Source of the DNA: Zygnema cylindricum
Taxonomy: Eukaryota; Streptophyta; Zygnematophyceae; Zygnematales; Zygnemataceae
Direction of reading: 5' to 3'
Length of the DNA: 64,000 nt
Assembly (NCBI GenBank): GCA_037447655.1
Contig: JBBHKE010002552.1
Coordinates: 218,501-282,500, forward strand
In this document: piece by piece, positions 1-11,073 of the stretch
Layout of the letters: each line of letters opens with the position of its first letter
Position numbering within the stretch: position 1 is the stretch's first letter
Notes under the pieces: model-generated
Told to the model about the DNA's origin: nothing
What the model saw: the letters and a program-made list of their open reading frames with translations, nothing else
Databases searched by the model: none
Program-made: the position numbers and the translations under genes

Positions 1-468
1 AGAAAAATGGTGCCGATCTAATAGAGTGATTATTCGAGGACTGGAAAAAAATGTTAAAGCTGATAAACTTTGTGTATTTTATGAGTAGAAGTCGATATTT
101 ACGTCATAATAATGGATGTTGGTTGAAATATTTTTGATCAGTGAAGCTGAATTTGTCAATGATAAGTTCACTGAGAAAGGTAAAATATTCTTAAAAATGT
201 TAAAAAAAAAACACCGATTTAAGATGCTGCTAAAAAACAGCTTACAAAAAAATGCTGTTTTGAATCTTTGGGACAATTAACTGCTTTCTGGATAAATATT
301 ATACTATGTTAGGATCACAAAGTGCTTGCGAAGCTCATGACAATAAGGAAAAAAACGATTATTGAAAGATAAGTATTCCTTTTCTTGATATTAATTGTGA
401 GTTAGGATTACAAATGTTAACAAGAGAAAAAGTGATTAATGAAAGTTTTTTAGTTTTGAAGGGTTTAG
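1..468. other. Upstream of LEA gene, no gene recognised
   Basis: AT-rich sequence. The first coding exon of the LEA gene on the right should lie here or beyond the window edge, because the frame of the recognised exon is closed by stops immediately upstream of position 469. I could not find a convincing ATG-containing exon of the right phase with a GT donor. Confidence 0.4.
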
Positions 469-1111
469 ACGCTTGAAGAGCGAGTGAAACATGGTGAAAC
501 TGTTGTAAAGGGAGGCACTGGAGGAAAATCTTTGGATTCTCAGGTTCGACTGGCTGAAGGTATTTAGTTCAAAATAAAATACCAATTATATATCGTTTTA
601 GATCAAATTTAATGGTTAAAAGGATTGTATAGTTCACAATCATCATGTATTCTGCTTGTCAACAATTAGTGCAGAAACTGGTTTCAATTTTGCTATTATG
701 TAAACTTTTTTTTCTCAAAGCTGACTGTTTGACATCATAATAGTTTTTTGCCTTTTCTTTCGTTTTATTAGTTGTGGTCACCGTATTGGTGTTTTGCACT
801 CAAAACTTTTCTGATACTTAAAGCACTCTATGTCTAATTATTGTTCTGTTTTTGATTTGTTTCCATCTGTAAGTTCGACTACTTAATAAAAACAAAATTA
901 TAAAACAAAGTCATACTTATATAAACGATATATGAATATGAACGATTTTGCAGGGAGTAGCAAAGGAGGCCATCATCGAGCCGAAGATTTGGGACATGAA
1001 GGATACCAAGAAATGGGAAAGAAAGGAGGGCATTCTACCTTAGAGAAATCAGGAGGAGAGGCAGCAGCCGAAAAGGGTGTTGAAATTGACGAGCCTGAGT
1101 TCAAAAAGTGA
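469..1111 (+). CDS. Group 1 LEA (Em-like) protein, 5' exon missing
   Basis: Two exons: 469-559 and 954-1111, with a GT-AG intron 560-953. The first encodes VKHGETVVKGGTGGKSL, the second GGHHRAEDLGHEGYQEMGKKGG and ends in a TGA at 1109-1111. These match the conserved Em/LEA_5 pattern (GETVVPGGTGGKSLEAQ, then the 20-residue GGQTRKEQLGxEGYxEMGxKGG motif). The intron also sits where plant Em genes have theirs, just after the LAEG motif. Em proteins are small, hydrophilic, glycine-rich proteins that protect cells during desiccation, in seeds or dormant stages. The exon codes from an acceptor-like TTTAG at 464-468; the short N-terminal exon is unresolved. Eighty-two residues are visible, and the family is usually 90-110, so little is missing. 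Only one copy of the 20-mer motif is present. Confidence 0.85.
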
Positions 1112-1959
1112 CTTGGAAACCTTAATTACTCAGAGGAAAATGTATCCTGAAAATGTTTTCTTTCTTGTATACAGTTTTGAAAAATAGCTCAGTTAGCAAT
1201 GAGTAGGAAAAGGGACAAATAAAAAATGTTACTGGGAGTTTTCAGTCGTGCAAGTGTGTTTGTACTTCATCATTGTATATACAAATTTTGGTGAAAAACA
1301 TCAGTTGTAATTTTTTGTATTGGAATAGGTGTGCCGAGGGTCAAAGAATGGTTTTCCATAGTGGAAATTTGGTTTTCAATCCTATTCTTGTTTGTTCCGG
1401 TTGACGAAAAAAGTTGCCAAGCAGATTCTCCTCAGTTTTTGCATTCAAGTGAAAATCTTTTTGGATTAGAAGGGATAATGACTTTTTGATGCATAGATGG
1501 TTTAAGTCGAGGTGTTAATCTGGTCTCTCTCTGTTTGAACTCATCCCATTCAAATAATTTTAAAATATTTTGTAACATTAGAGAATGTGTACTGTGGAAT
1601 CAACCACTTACTTTGGGAATTATTATCTCCATCGTTATCTCGAAAATCAAGCCGATATTCCAAATAATACATAAAAAATATCAAATGAAGGACATTTTTC
1701 AAACCAAACATGTGTCCTTTATTGCGCTTTTTTAACGATCTTAAACATAAAACATCTGTTTTTCAACTGTATAGATTATGTTTCTTTCCGTCTCCAAATC
1801 CAATAGCTAGTGACATTGAGATGTTGATACTCTGACTTTTCACATCCCTCTTAGTCTTATACCTACTATATACGAATCATATCGAGACTAAGCCATGCTG
1901 AAGTTCTCATATGCATGAATATTGAAACTAATCTAACCTACAATCACATCTAGACCTAA
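1112..1959. other. Intergenic, convergent 3' ends
   Basis: Between the 3' end of the + strand LEA gene and the 3' end of the - strand WD40 gene. It should contain both 3' UTRs. No ORF, repeat family or RNA gene was recognised. Confidence 0.5.
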
Positions 1960-4900
1960 TCATTCTAAACCTCTCCAGACATAAAGTCGACCACTACTTG
2001 TACCGCCGGCTATGATTGAATTTAAAGAATTTACTGCAACTCTTGCGGGAATTGCTGTCATAAGAGGATCCATTAGTTGGAAACTCTTATTTTCCTTTGA
2101 AGTTGATAAAATGTCGATCGTTTTACTTCGACCACCAACCAAAAGATGACAGCTGTCCCGCATCCACATAGCTCTGCTTCAAGCAAAAACCAATGAAATT
2201 TATTAAGTGCATTTTTTGGTGCGTGTTTTTGTGTGTTTGCCTTTAACACCGTCCATACAAAATGACAAGTCATCACGAAATGTTTGGAGAAACCATATTA
2301 GTTCATGAAAGATTCCTGTCAATCTTCAAACATTTTTTTTAACCATGATAAATGTTTTTTTCAAATCCAATAAAACAAAGGAAATTAGATCGTCTGATTT
2401 CCTCCATCGAACTCCAACATCCTCTCCCTCCTCCCTTTTTACCTGAATGGCGACAACCACCACTCCGATTTGTTGTTGCGGGCTATTTTTTTTGGTCCGG
2501 AAACATTTTCTCCCTTTTTAACCTCTTCTCGTGGCCTTGACTTGGAATCAAATTCATCTAAATTATCCCAAACACGAACATAGTCGTCATAACTGCCAAA
2601 AAAAGGTGAGAGACATGGAAACAGTTTCCATTAGTCATGAACACACTATTGGAAAACATCAGAGCACATTTGTATAATTTCAATTTTGAGGCATTTGAAA
2701 CCACACCTTTCATTGCTATTTGAAAAAGTGTATTATTAGTGTTAAACCAGTATTAGTAATGACTACATTAAATTACGGCTGGATAACGTGCCCAAAAACT
2801 AAAATAGCTTTATTATGTTGGGGGTATTAATTGAAAACATTTTTTTACTTTTAATTTCACCTATTTGAATTCTCTATATTATAACCATTACAAAAACTTT
2901 ACCACCCACTCACCATGTGGATGCGAGAGATTTACCGTTGGGAGAAAAATACGCTGATGTCACTCCTTTATTATGTTTCAAATCGATTAAAGATTTGCAA
3001 CAACTTTTACTTCTTATTTTGGTTTCCATACTTCTAATGTCCCATAGTTTAACAAAATTGTCGGTCGAACTCGTAGCCATGAGATAATCCTTATGTGGGT
3101 GAAAATCAACGGTGTGGATTCTTTTAGTATGGATCTCATGTTTTTTAACCACATTTTTGTCTCTTGTGTCCAATATTGTGAGACTCCCATCATGATCCGC
3201 GAGATAAACAGTGGAAATATTGGAGGAACCTAAACGAAAAGCGGTATATAAAGTGTCGTGACTTTTATGAACTTCACGAAAAATGGAGTGCTCGACATCC
3301 AAAACACAAAGTCTTCCATCGTAGGAACATGAATATAACTGGAAAAACAATGACAAGAAAAAAAAATACAAGGTAAGAGGAAAATATACATACTTTGGAA
3401 GGAAAGAGCGAAGAGTCAAAAACAACATGGGGTTTTCTGGTTTGGCCATAGGAAAAAAAAAATGTTGGGACGTACGGGCGGCAATATTAAGAATATACGG
3501 CTGACGGCTGCCGGCCGTGGCATGATGTCGGTGGCGGTGACCGTTAAATTGGCGCCATTCTGTCCGGACAATATAGTTCGTACTTTTCCTCTTCGCATTC
3601 GGGCAGCATTTTTCAGGATCTCCATTGGAAACTCCGCCGGTTTCAGGAAAAGACAGGAAATTTTGGAGTACAATTGATTACCTTTTAACTGAGAGTGGTA
3701 CGGATTACATGGTATCATTAGATTGGGTCGTTTTCAATGATGACGCCATCTTTATTGTACTGACATCACTGTATCTTTGCTGCGGGTTTGGGATTTGTCG
3801 TTTATCCGTACAGTCTATTCTGAAGTTTTTGAATGGAAAATCGTACAAGTGCACATTCTGGTACGGAATCTGATCATTGTTTCGGTCCTTTCGTAACACG
3901 TGTCTTTCGTGACAAAGCCCTAAATAGTACATACAGCCATTCATGTGGGAGCAGCAATATGTTTAGTACTTTTTGTTAAATACACATTGCCATAAAATAC
4001 TTATCGAAAGTCTTGACCTGTTTTCTTCATATTCCCTACGCCACGTGTCCGGTACGTTTTATTGTTCTGCATTTCGTCAAACGTTGTTAATTTTCAAACT
4101 TAATTAGCCATGATAATCCGGAAAACCCGGAACTCCGAAACGCTTTTGTCGTATAGGACCATAAATAATGTTTTTTCCAAACCGTATTGACTATTGAGTC
4201 CTTTGTGTCAAAAATATATTTTATAGATCTGTTTGTACCCGTTCCAATGAGAAAGTGAATGACTGAGGACCATATTCGTACATTCAGATGTAAGATAAGG
4301 CTTGCTTAAAAAGGAGTAAAAGGGCTATGACTCATGCTGGTCAAGATGACTGTACTATTATGAAAGGTCAGTACGGTAGTCTCTTGTTCGTACAGAATCG
4401 TATCTTTTTTAATTATGCTCAACTGTATAATCTTTTTTTCTAAATTGCAGAGCTTGAACAGGAATTCATTTTACGCAATCTTTTTTTGACACGTGATTGC
4501 AAATGTTATTACATAATCCTATAGGAGAAAAATGTTTAGTCGTCAAAAAGTACAAAAAAAAAGAGTCGATCGCGTAAAGAGAAACCCTAATTGGCTCAAT
4601 TGCTGAAAACCCTAATTGGTTTCGGTTATTCCTTGTATTGTCCTCGATTTCTCTTTTGTTTTTGAAACGCCACGTGTCATTCTTTTCCTATCGACGAATA
4701 TAAAGTTTTTCAAAATCCGCGCTGCGATCGTAGTGTTGATCCACGTGTCAACGCATCCGTCGCGTATAGTACCATTCTATGCGATTTAGCTAACCGAATT
4801 TTCCTAAAAGATACGATTTTGTATCAACTGGTGCGAAAAACTGGAAAGAATAACATGAGAGTATGAGACTGTGCTAAGAAGCGTTAAATAAGACGAAAAT

Positions 4901-7388
4901 TCTGTAAGTCAAATCAGATACGATACGCAAGATTTTAGTTGTGATTGTGAATACAAAATTAGAAGTTTACGAGCTTGAAGGAAAGATCGAAAACTATTTT
5001 TTACCAACAAAAAATAGTGCTGATTTTGTGGCTAGGACGAAGTACAGACAAGGTTTCTTACGAGTTGGCCCGGTTGGTGAGATTGGTGAGAATCGTCGTA
5101 TTTTATTCAGTACAGTACACCGTCGATCGTATTTAGCGTGTAGAAATTATTAGTGTGTAGAATAATTTAGTGTCATGTACACTAATTTCGACTTAGAGAA
5201 ATTTCGAAAAAAAAGTTTTACACTAATTTTTCAACATACGCCAATATGGGTACAGCTGATTTGTCGAGAGGATATCCACAGTAATATAGGTAAAATTACA
5301 AATTCTGACAATTCGTACACTGTCGCATTACTTTCACTCTAATTAATTTCTAACTCTAATTTCGGTTTTTTAGGGTGTAGGCAATACGCGACAAATAAAT
5401 GTACACTAAAACAGGTACAAGTATGAAATTATTTAATTCACAGGGCAGATTTTCGTGTGATAGCAGATATTTTGTTAAAACATCCGTATTTGTATAGTAA
5501 AAAAGTACATTTTAATACGAACCGACACGTTCCGTACTCCACACTAATAGAAATATACATAAGTTAAAATGTGTACACTAATTGTTCATCTCGTAATTGG
5601 CGTACAGGAAAAATTAGTATCCTTTACCCTATTTTAGGTAAAACCCTCAAAATTTAGGGGCGCCGAATTAGTGTTCAACACGCTAAATACGATAGACGGT
5701 GTACTGCAATTTTTACTCAGATTTTCAGTCCAGATTTTCAGTCCGTATCTGCAGATTTTGAAGATTCTCACAGATCTGATCGAGATCTGAAAATCTCATG
5801 TACAAACGAAATTTCCATGCAAAAAAAAACAAAAGCAAAGCAGTGTGAAAAAACAGTTCTCACATAATAGGTAGAAATATGATCGTATAGATTCGGTCTT
5901 TCATCACTTTCACCACATGATTCTCATCAAGATGATAATTTTCAAAGTCGCAAAAGATTCCGTTATTATTTACGTGTCCTTCTTCCACTCTCGATGTCAA
6001 ATTTGAAGAACTTTCAAACTTCCATATTCCCTTTTTTTCACTCTCTTCTTCTTGAGTTTGACAATCTCGAACCTTTCTCAAGGTCTCAATAAACGTTGAT
6101 TCATAACCACTACTTTGACCAATTTTGACAATGTAGGGCTTCTCCTCCTCTTTCTCCTTATCCTCTTTCTCAGTGTCCTGCGAAGAAGATTCCTTATCGT
6201 CCTTCATTACTTTTTTTCCTTCTGATTCATGCTCTGGAGATAAGCCTTGTACTCTTAAGGAACGACGAATAATAATATTGTCTGATTTCGGTTTTTTCGG
6301 ACGAGGATCGCCTGAATTTGTCCTGCAGGAAGGAAAGTAAGGATAGTCATACAAAAAAAAAAAAGATCGGAAGATTTATGAGAATTTGACAGATTAACGA
6401 TCTCTCAAAACAGATAAAAACTTTTAAGTTTGACGGATTAACTATACCTTAAAGTAGTTTAACTATTGTTGAATTAGATAGATTGACGATATCTTAAAAA
6501 AGGGATAACCATTTCCCTACAAATTTCTGAGGAAAAAGAAAATCTATGCTTTAATACAAGAAGCTATATCTTGAACAAGTTGCAGAAAACCATAACCAGT
6601 CTAATATTAAGAAGAGGATAAAAAAATTAAGTAGATAAACTTCAGAATTACAAACTTGCATGAATCTATCGGATGTTTTAACATTAATGTTTTGACACAA
6701 ACAATTGAAGAAGTCAAAACATTGATGTTGAACTGATTCTACGTATCACTTTAACTCTCAGAGAGAGAGGGTGGAGAAAGGGCGGGGTGGGGAGAGGAAG
6801 GGGGAGAGGGAGAGAGCGACAGAGAAACAGGGAACACCCATCCCCACACTTTAATTTATATCTGAGTTCCTCTTTTTAATTAATTCAAGACATTAATTTA
6901 CAACCATTAAGTCTACACTAGTTTCAGTTAAATGATGCTTTTAAATTCACAAACCCATCCAAAAGTCAAAAAATGGAGAAAAAGCAAAACAATAATTTCA
7001 CCGTTTTAATATTTCCCATAAGCCTTTAAACAAATTTAAAATAGATACATCTTTGCATAAAATTTAAGAAGTAAATAAAAAAACCCGCACCTTTAACGTT
7101 GCTTTCTTCGAATACAGATGAACCTCAAAATCCAAAGCTTTCAAAACAAATCAATCGAAACCAAACATAAAAATAAATAAAAAAAAACAAAAAAAACAAA
7201 ATAAAACAAAACGAAACAAAACAGAATATAAATCACCTTTTCCGTTTCTTGGCATTTAAAATAGCTTCATTGACTTCTTTCGCGACAGCTGTCACTCCCA
7301 TGGCCGCCATTTGTCTCTCATTTCGAGCGATATTGAGAGCTCGCTGTCGTTCATATTCGGTTAGGGGGTTACCCGTTACAAATACCAT
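1960..7388 (-). CDS. WD40 protein of the CMR1/WDR76 family
   Basis: Six exons on the - strand: 7388-7237, 6322-5864, 3436-3394, 3338-2914, 2592-2443, 2173-1960. All are GT-AG and the phases agree throughout, giving 480 aa and a TGA stop. Exon 1 has LTEYERQRALNIARNERQM; exon 2 has RRSLRVQGLSPE and a Lys/Glu-rich linker; exon 4 has KLYSCSYDGRLCVLD, HPHKDYLMATSSTDNFVKLWD and SAYFSPNGKSLAST; the last has MTAIPARVAVN and AGGTSSGRLYVW. This order is that of CMR1/WDR76, relatives of DDB2 that bind damaged or misfolded chromatin-associated proteins. The segment expected between RIYTIIFLP (end of exon 2) and KPHVVFDSS (exon 3), normally a GDKxGxxxxWD blade of roughly 40-80 residues, is missing. Exon 2 ends and exon 3 starts in phase 2, so either a phase 2-2 exon is hidden in 3437-5863 or the blade is lost. 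Start chosen at the first ATG before LTEYERQR. Confidence 0.82.
3437..5863. other. Long intron of the WD40 gene
   Basis: A 2.4-kb interval inside the WD40 gene. It contains a 588-bp MITE (5116-5703) and a CG-richer patch at about 3470-3640. I looked on the minus strand for the missing WD blade (GDK/LWD-type motif) and did not find it. Confidence 0.5.
5116..5703. mobile_element. MITE, TACACCG family (588 bp)
   Basis: Left end TACACCGTCGATCGTATTTAG, right end CTAAATACGATAGACGGTGTA: a terminal inverted repeat of about 21 bp with one mismatch, flanked by or including TA. This is the longest member of the family in the window. It lies in the large intron of the WD40 gene and has no coding capacity. 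Confidence 0.75.
6763..6825. repeat. GA-rich simple sequence
   Basis: Purine tract of GAGAGGG/GGAGAGG type in the first intron of the WD40 gene. One of more than twenty such tracts in the window. Confidence 0.9.
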
Positions 7389-8119
7389 AATTAGTGTGGA
7401 TACTGATTGGTGTGGATTATTATTCGTGCAGCCTGTTGCCGAAGTTTCTCGGACTAAATTTCAGCAACTTTTTAATAGTTACTGCATTTATGGTTTTTTT
7501 TGAAGGTTTTTCAGCTTAAGGATAGCTGTGAGAAAGACTCTGGCATGAAATGGACACAAATGGCATGAAAGAGCAATACAAATGCATTAAATATCACATA
7601 TTAAATATTATATGTTAAATATTTTTAATATTAAAAGTTTGAAACTGTGTAGTCCCTGTGACAAAATTCTTGACAATCGGTTGAAACAAGCCAACTTTTT
7701 TTCTATTAAAAACGATTTCAGTTACACTTAAATAAAAGTTAATCTTACATATTTTTGCAGCTTCTCGATGCAAACATAGCTCTGCAAATACAGTTACAGA
7801 TTTATTTTGTGTATGTTTAATTATTTGTTCTTAAACTATTATGTTTTGAACTTTTTGATGCATTTGCCCACGGAATCAGCATATCGTGCGAACATCCCTA
7901 CATACGGTACAGTACTGCATATCGTACGAATATCCCTACAGCACAGTACGCCAGTAGAAATTTCGTGCGCGTACCGTATCTTCTTGCGGCCGCACGAAAT
8001 TTCCACGTACGGAAAGCCAGGAACTTACAAAATTCATTCTGTGCGAAGACTCGGACGAAAATTTCGCACGTATTCAACCTTGGCGTGTGGCTATAGACAA
8101 TACGCAGCTGCTTTGAAAC
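7389..8119. other. Intergenic, promoter side of the WD40 gene
   Basis: Upstream of the WD40 start codon. About 7870-8010 is rich in CGTAC/GTACGG-type short palindromes and near-repeats such as CATATCGT(G/A)CGAA. No gene is seen. Confidence 0.4.
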
Positions 8120-8322
8120 TACACCTTGAATCGTTATTAGCGTATAGAAATTATTAGTGTAAAGAAAAAATTAGCGTCATTCATTCTAATTTAGTGCAAG
8201 GAGACGCGGCAGATTATGGTCCACGTCCTTAAATAGTGTAATTTATTATATTTAAGGTATCAATGTCAAAATTTTGGGGTGCCGATATAGCGTACATAAG
8301 GCTAATAACGATTCACGGTGTA
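8120..8322. mobile_element. MITE, TACACCG family (203 bp)
   Basis: Left end TACACCTTGAATCGTTATTAG, right end CTAATAACGATTCACGGTGTA. The interior (GTGCAAGGAGACGCGGCAG, then GGTCCACGTCCTTAAATA) is shared with the copy at 19304-19506, so they form one subfamily. Confidence 0.8.
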
Positions 8323-9303
8323 ACGAAAGAAACTGGGGAAAAAAATAAATGATTTAGTCTGCTTACTTCTTACAGCTTCCTGCTAGGCTTATGTACGAAA
8401 TCAAATACATCCTTTTTTTTTTTCCATACAGATGAAAGGTAGAAACATGTACCTTTATCATAGAATCAAAAGCAGCTTAAAGAAGCTCAAAATCATAGAC
8501 GATTTATAGTCGTAGCAAAGGGAAGCAAAATGACTGGAAACTTTATGATGAAAAAAAATCATCTCCTTTTTGTTAGTGGACCTAGGGGCCTCATGTTAGA
8601 GATGTATGTCGAGGACGACTCCTAAGATAATGTAGTTTTATCCTACACCCAAATGTTTTCCATGTTCTCATTCATCAACAACCACAGTTCAGCATAAGGA
8701 ATGCGGAATTCAAAACTGATAATACCACGTGTTTGTGGCAGAAAGTAGTACCATCCACTACCAAGGGCAAAAGTCCATTTCAAACCCATATATTACATTT
8801 TTTTTCCCTTTTTTTTCTTTTTGGGGAAATTTAGCGATCATTTCGTGTGACCATTGAAGAGAGGAAAACTGTGGAGAATGGATTTTCGTCCAAAGACAAA
8901 CTCAAAAACCGCACGGACATACATAGTTCAAATGTGCGAAAACAATTGGAAACGATGTATCCTGTAACCACGTACTACATGTGTATATAGCACAGCGTTA
9001 CAAAAAATAGTTTTTCCAATTGTTTTCGCACATTTGCTTATAATACATAGGCCACGTTCACAGAACCAACAGTACAATTTTCTACCACGTAACATCCGAC
9101 ACTAACAGACAAAATAGGAATCCGACTCACAAACAAAAATAAACCCACTTAAATTTTTAAAGAAAAAAAGGCACCTGCAATAAACATTCCGTAAACATTT
9201 TCCCCTAATTCCCACAAAAAAACTATGACAACATTTTCCTTAAAACAAAATCTAGATAAAGCCTCCACAAAATTCATACTTCCGTGTCCACTGATCTAAA
9301 TCT
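8323..9303. other. Intergenic between WD40 and GT92 genes
   Basis: No gene is recognised. It holds a small inverted-repeat element at about 8922-9042. The 3' UTR of the GT92 gene should lie just left of 9304. Confidence 0.4.
8922..9042. mobile_element. Short hAT-like MITE, CATAGTTCAAA family
   Basis: Inverted arms CAAATGTGCGAAAACAATTG and CAATTGTTTTCGCACATTTG enclose about 70 bp. The left end CATAGTTCAAATG is identical to that of the 20273-20411 element. The right end is degraded (CATTTGCTTATA), so the exact boundary and target duplication are not visible. Confidence 0.6.
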
Positions 9304-10968
9304 CTAATTAAGTGTCTCGCTTTCGTTCCAACCCTCTCTTCTCCTTTCACTATTATTCTCTTCTTGAGTTTGACCTTGGTCGGTTTGACCTCCACTTAAG
9401 TCCTCCGTCTGAACGACTTCTTGCTTCTCTATGGACTCATTATTATTATTTGTGTCATCAACCTTCACTTCCTCCCTCCTAAAACCCTCTCCCTCCTTCT
9501 GTCCGGTCCCCAATTCTCCACTCTGGTCACCTTTAAGGGATACTGTACACTGAGAACACACAAAAAGACAAAAAGAGAAAGCTCACAACCATTTCAAAAA
9601 CAATGTTTTGCACGAAAAAATCCAAGAAAGTAGATTAAATGTCGGAAAAATTCTAAAGGTAAGAAAAGGGAGAAAGAGGGAGGGAAGGAGAGAGGGAATT
9701 GGAGAGCTTCTACCTTCCCTAAAGGGAGGCATGTGAAGTATCCAACATGAACCAAACAGGAGGGGGGGGAGGAAAGGGGGAGGAGAGGGAGAGGGAGAGG
9801 GAGAAGACAGGGAGAGAGAGGAGAGGGAGAGGAGAGAGGGATTTTACGAATATTTTTATTTTATTTTTTATTTTTTTGACATTAATGACACATTTATTTA
9901 CTCTTAATTTATTTTACCCATTTAATATTTTATTTTATTTATTTACACACATTTTAACATTTATTTTTTGACATTTTATTTATTTTATTTTTTATTTATA
10001 TTTTATTTATTTTATTTTATTTTTATATTTATTATTTTATTTATTTATTTTATTTAATATGATGATGATGATGATTTTTTTGATGATGATGATGATGATG
10101 ACATTATTTTATTACATGACATATTTACTATTACATTTTACACATTAGATTAGATTTATTTTAGAGGAGAGGAGCGAAAAAGGAGAGGAGGAGGGAGAGG
10201 GAGGAGGAGAGGAGAGGAGGAGAGGAGAGAGGAGGGAGAGGAGGGGAGAGGGAGAGAGAGAGGAAAGGAGAGGAAAAGGGAGGGGAGAGGGAGAAGGAGA
10301 GAGGGAATTACCCCCTCTGCAGAGAAGTTGCAATAATGCCCTTGTCTTAAGCTCTTTGCGAAGTCGTAAACATTAAAATTTCGATACCAGAAAACAATCG
10401 TCTCATTGTTGGGAATAATTTCTGTGCATAGAATGGAAGCTCCTTCCAACAGCCTCTGGTAATGGAGGTGAAGGAGAAAATCTGTACTAATATGTTCCCC
10501 GTTTTCTTCTTCGGTAGAGTGAGGACCATAAAGTTCCATTCGCTTGACCTGCAATCAAAAACATCACAAAACTCAAAAAATATCCAAACTAGAAATGCTG
10601 ATCAACGCAAAATTTCAATTCAATACTGAAAACAATTCTGAAAACAATACTGAAAGGAGTATTGAAAGCAATATCGAAAACTACACTGTGGATTCTTTCA
10701 GAGTTGATGATTTTTTTGCCACTCAAACATGGTTTTCTCCGTGCACTCTTGTCGGGTTTTGCATCACACATTCGTCACTCGAACGATAAAAGTTTTTTTA
10801 ACTGCCACTCAGTTACTTCCAGACAAAGGTCTGGGTCGGAGAAAAACGGGTTTGGGAGGCCAGAAAAATATAAATATAAATCATAATAAAGATATAATGT
10901 GTAGAGTGATAGATATTTTCCAGAACAGTGCCCAGAAAGAATCCAAATGACTAAAACAGAGTACTGGG

Positions 10969-11006
<38 letters not shown>

Positions 11007-11008
11007 AA

Positions 11009-11073
<65 letters not shown>

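Noticed and set aside
9747-9971. Arg/Glu-rich or Leu/Pro/Ser-rich frames over GA tracts (also 11851-12180, 13259-13668, 54717-55347, 57391-57582)
   Set aside because: Simple-sequence translations with no homology features; they overlap introns or microsatellites.
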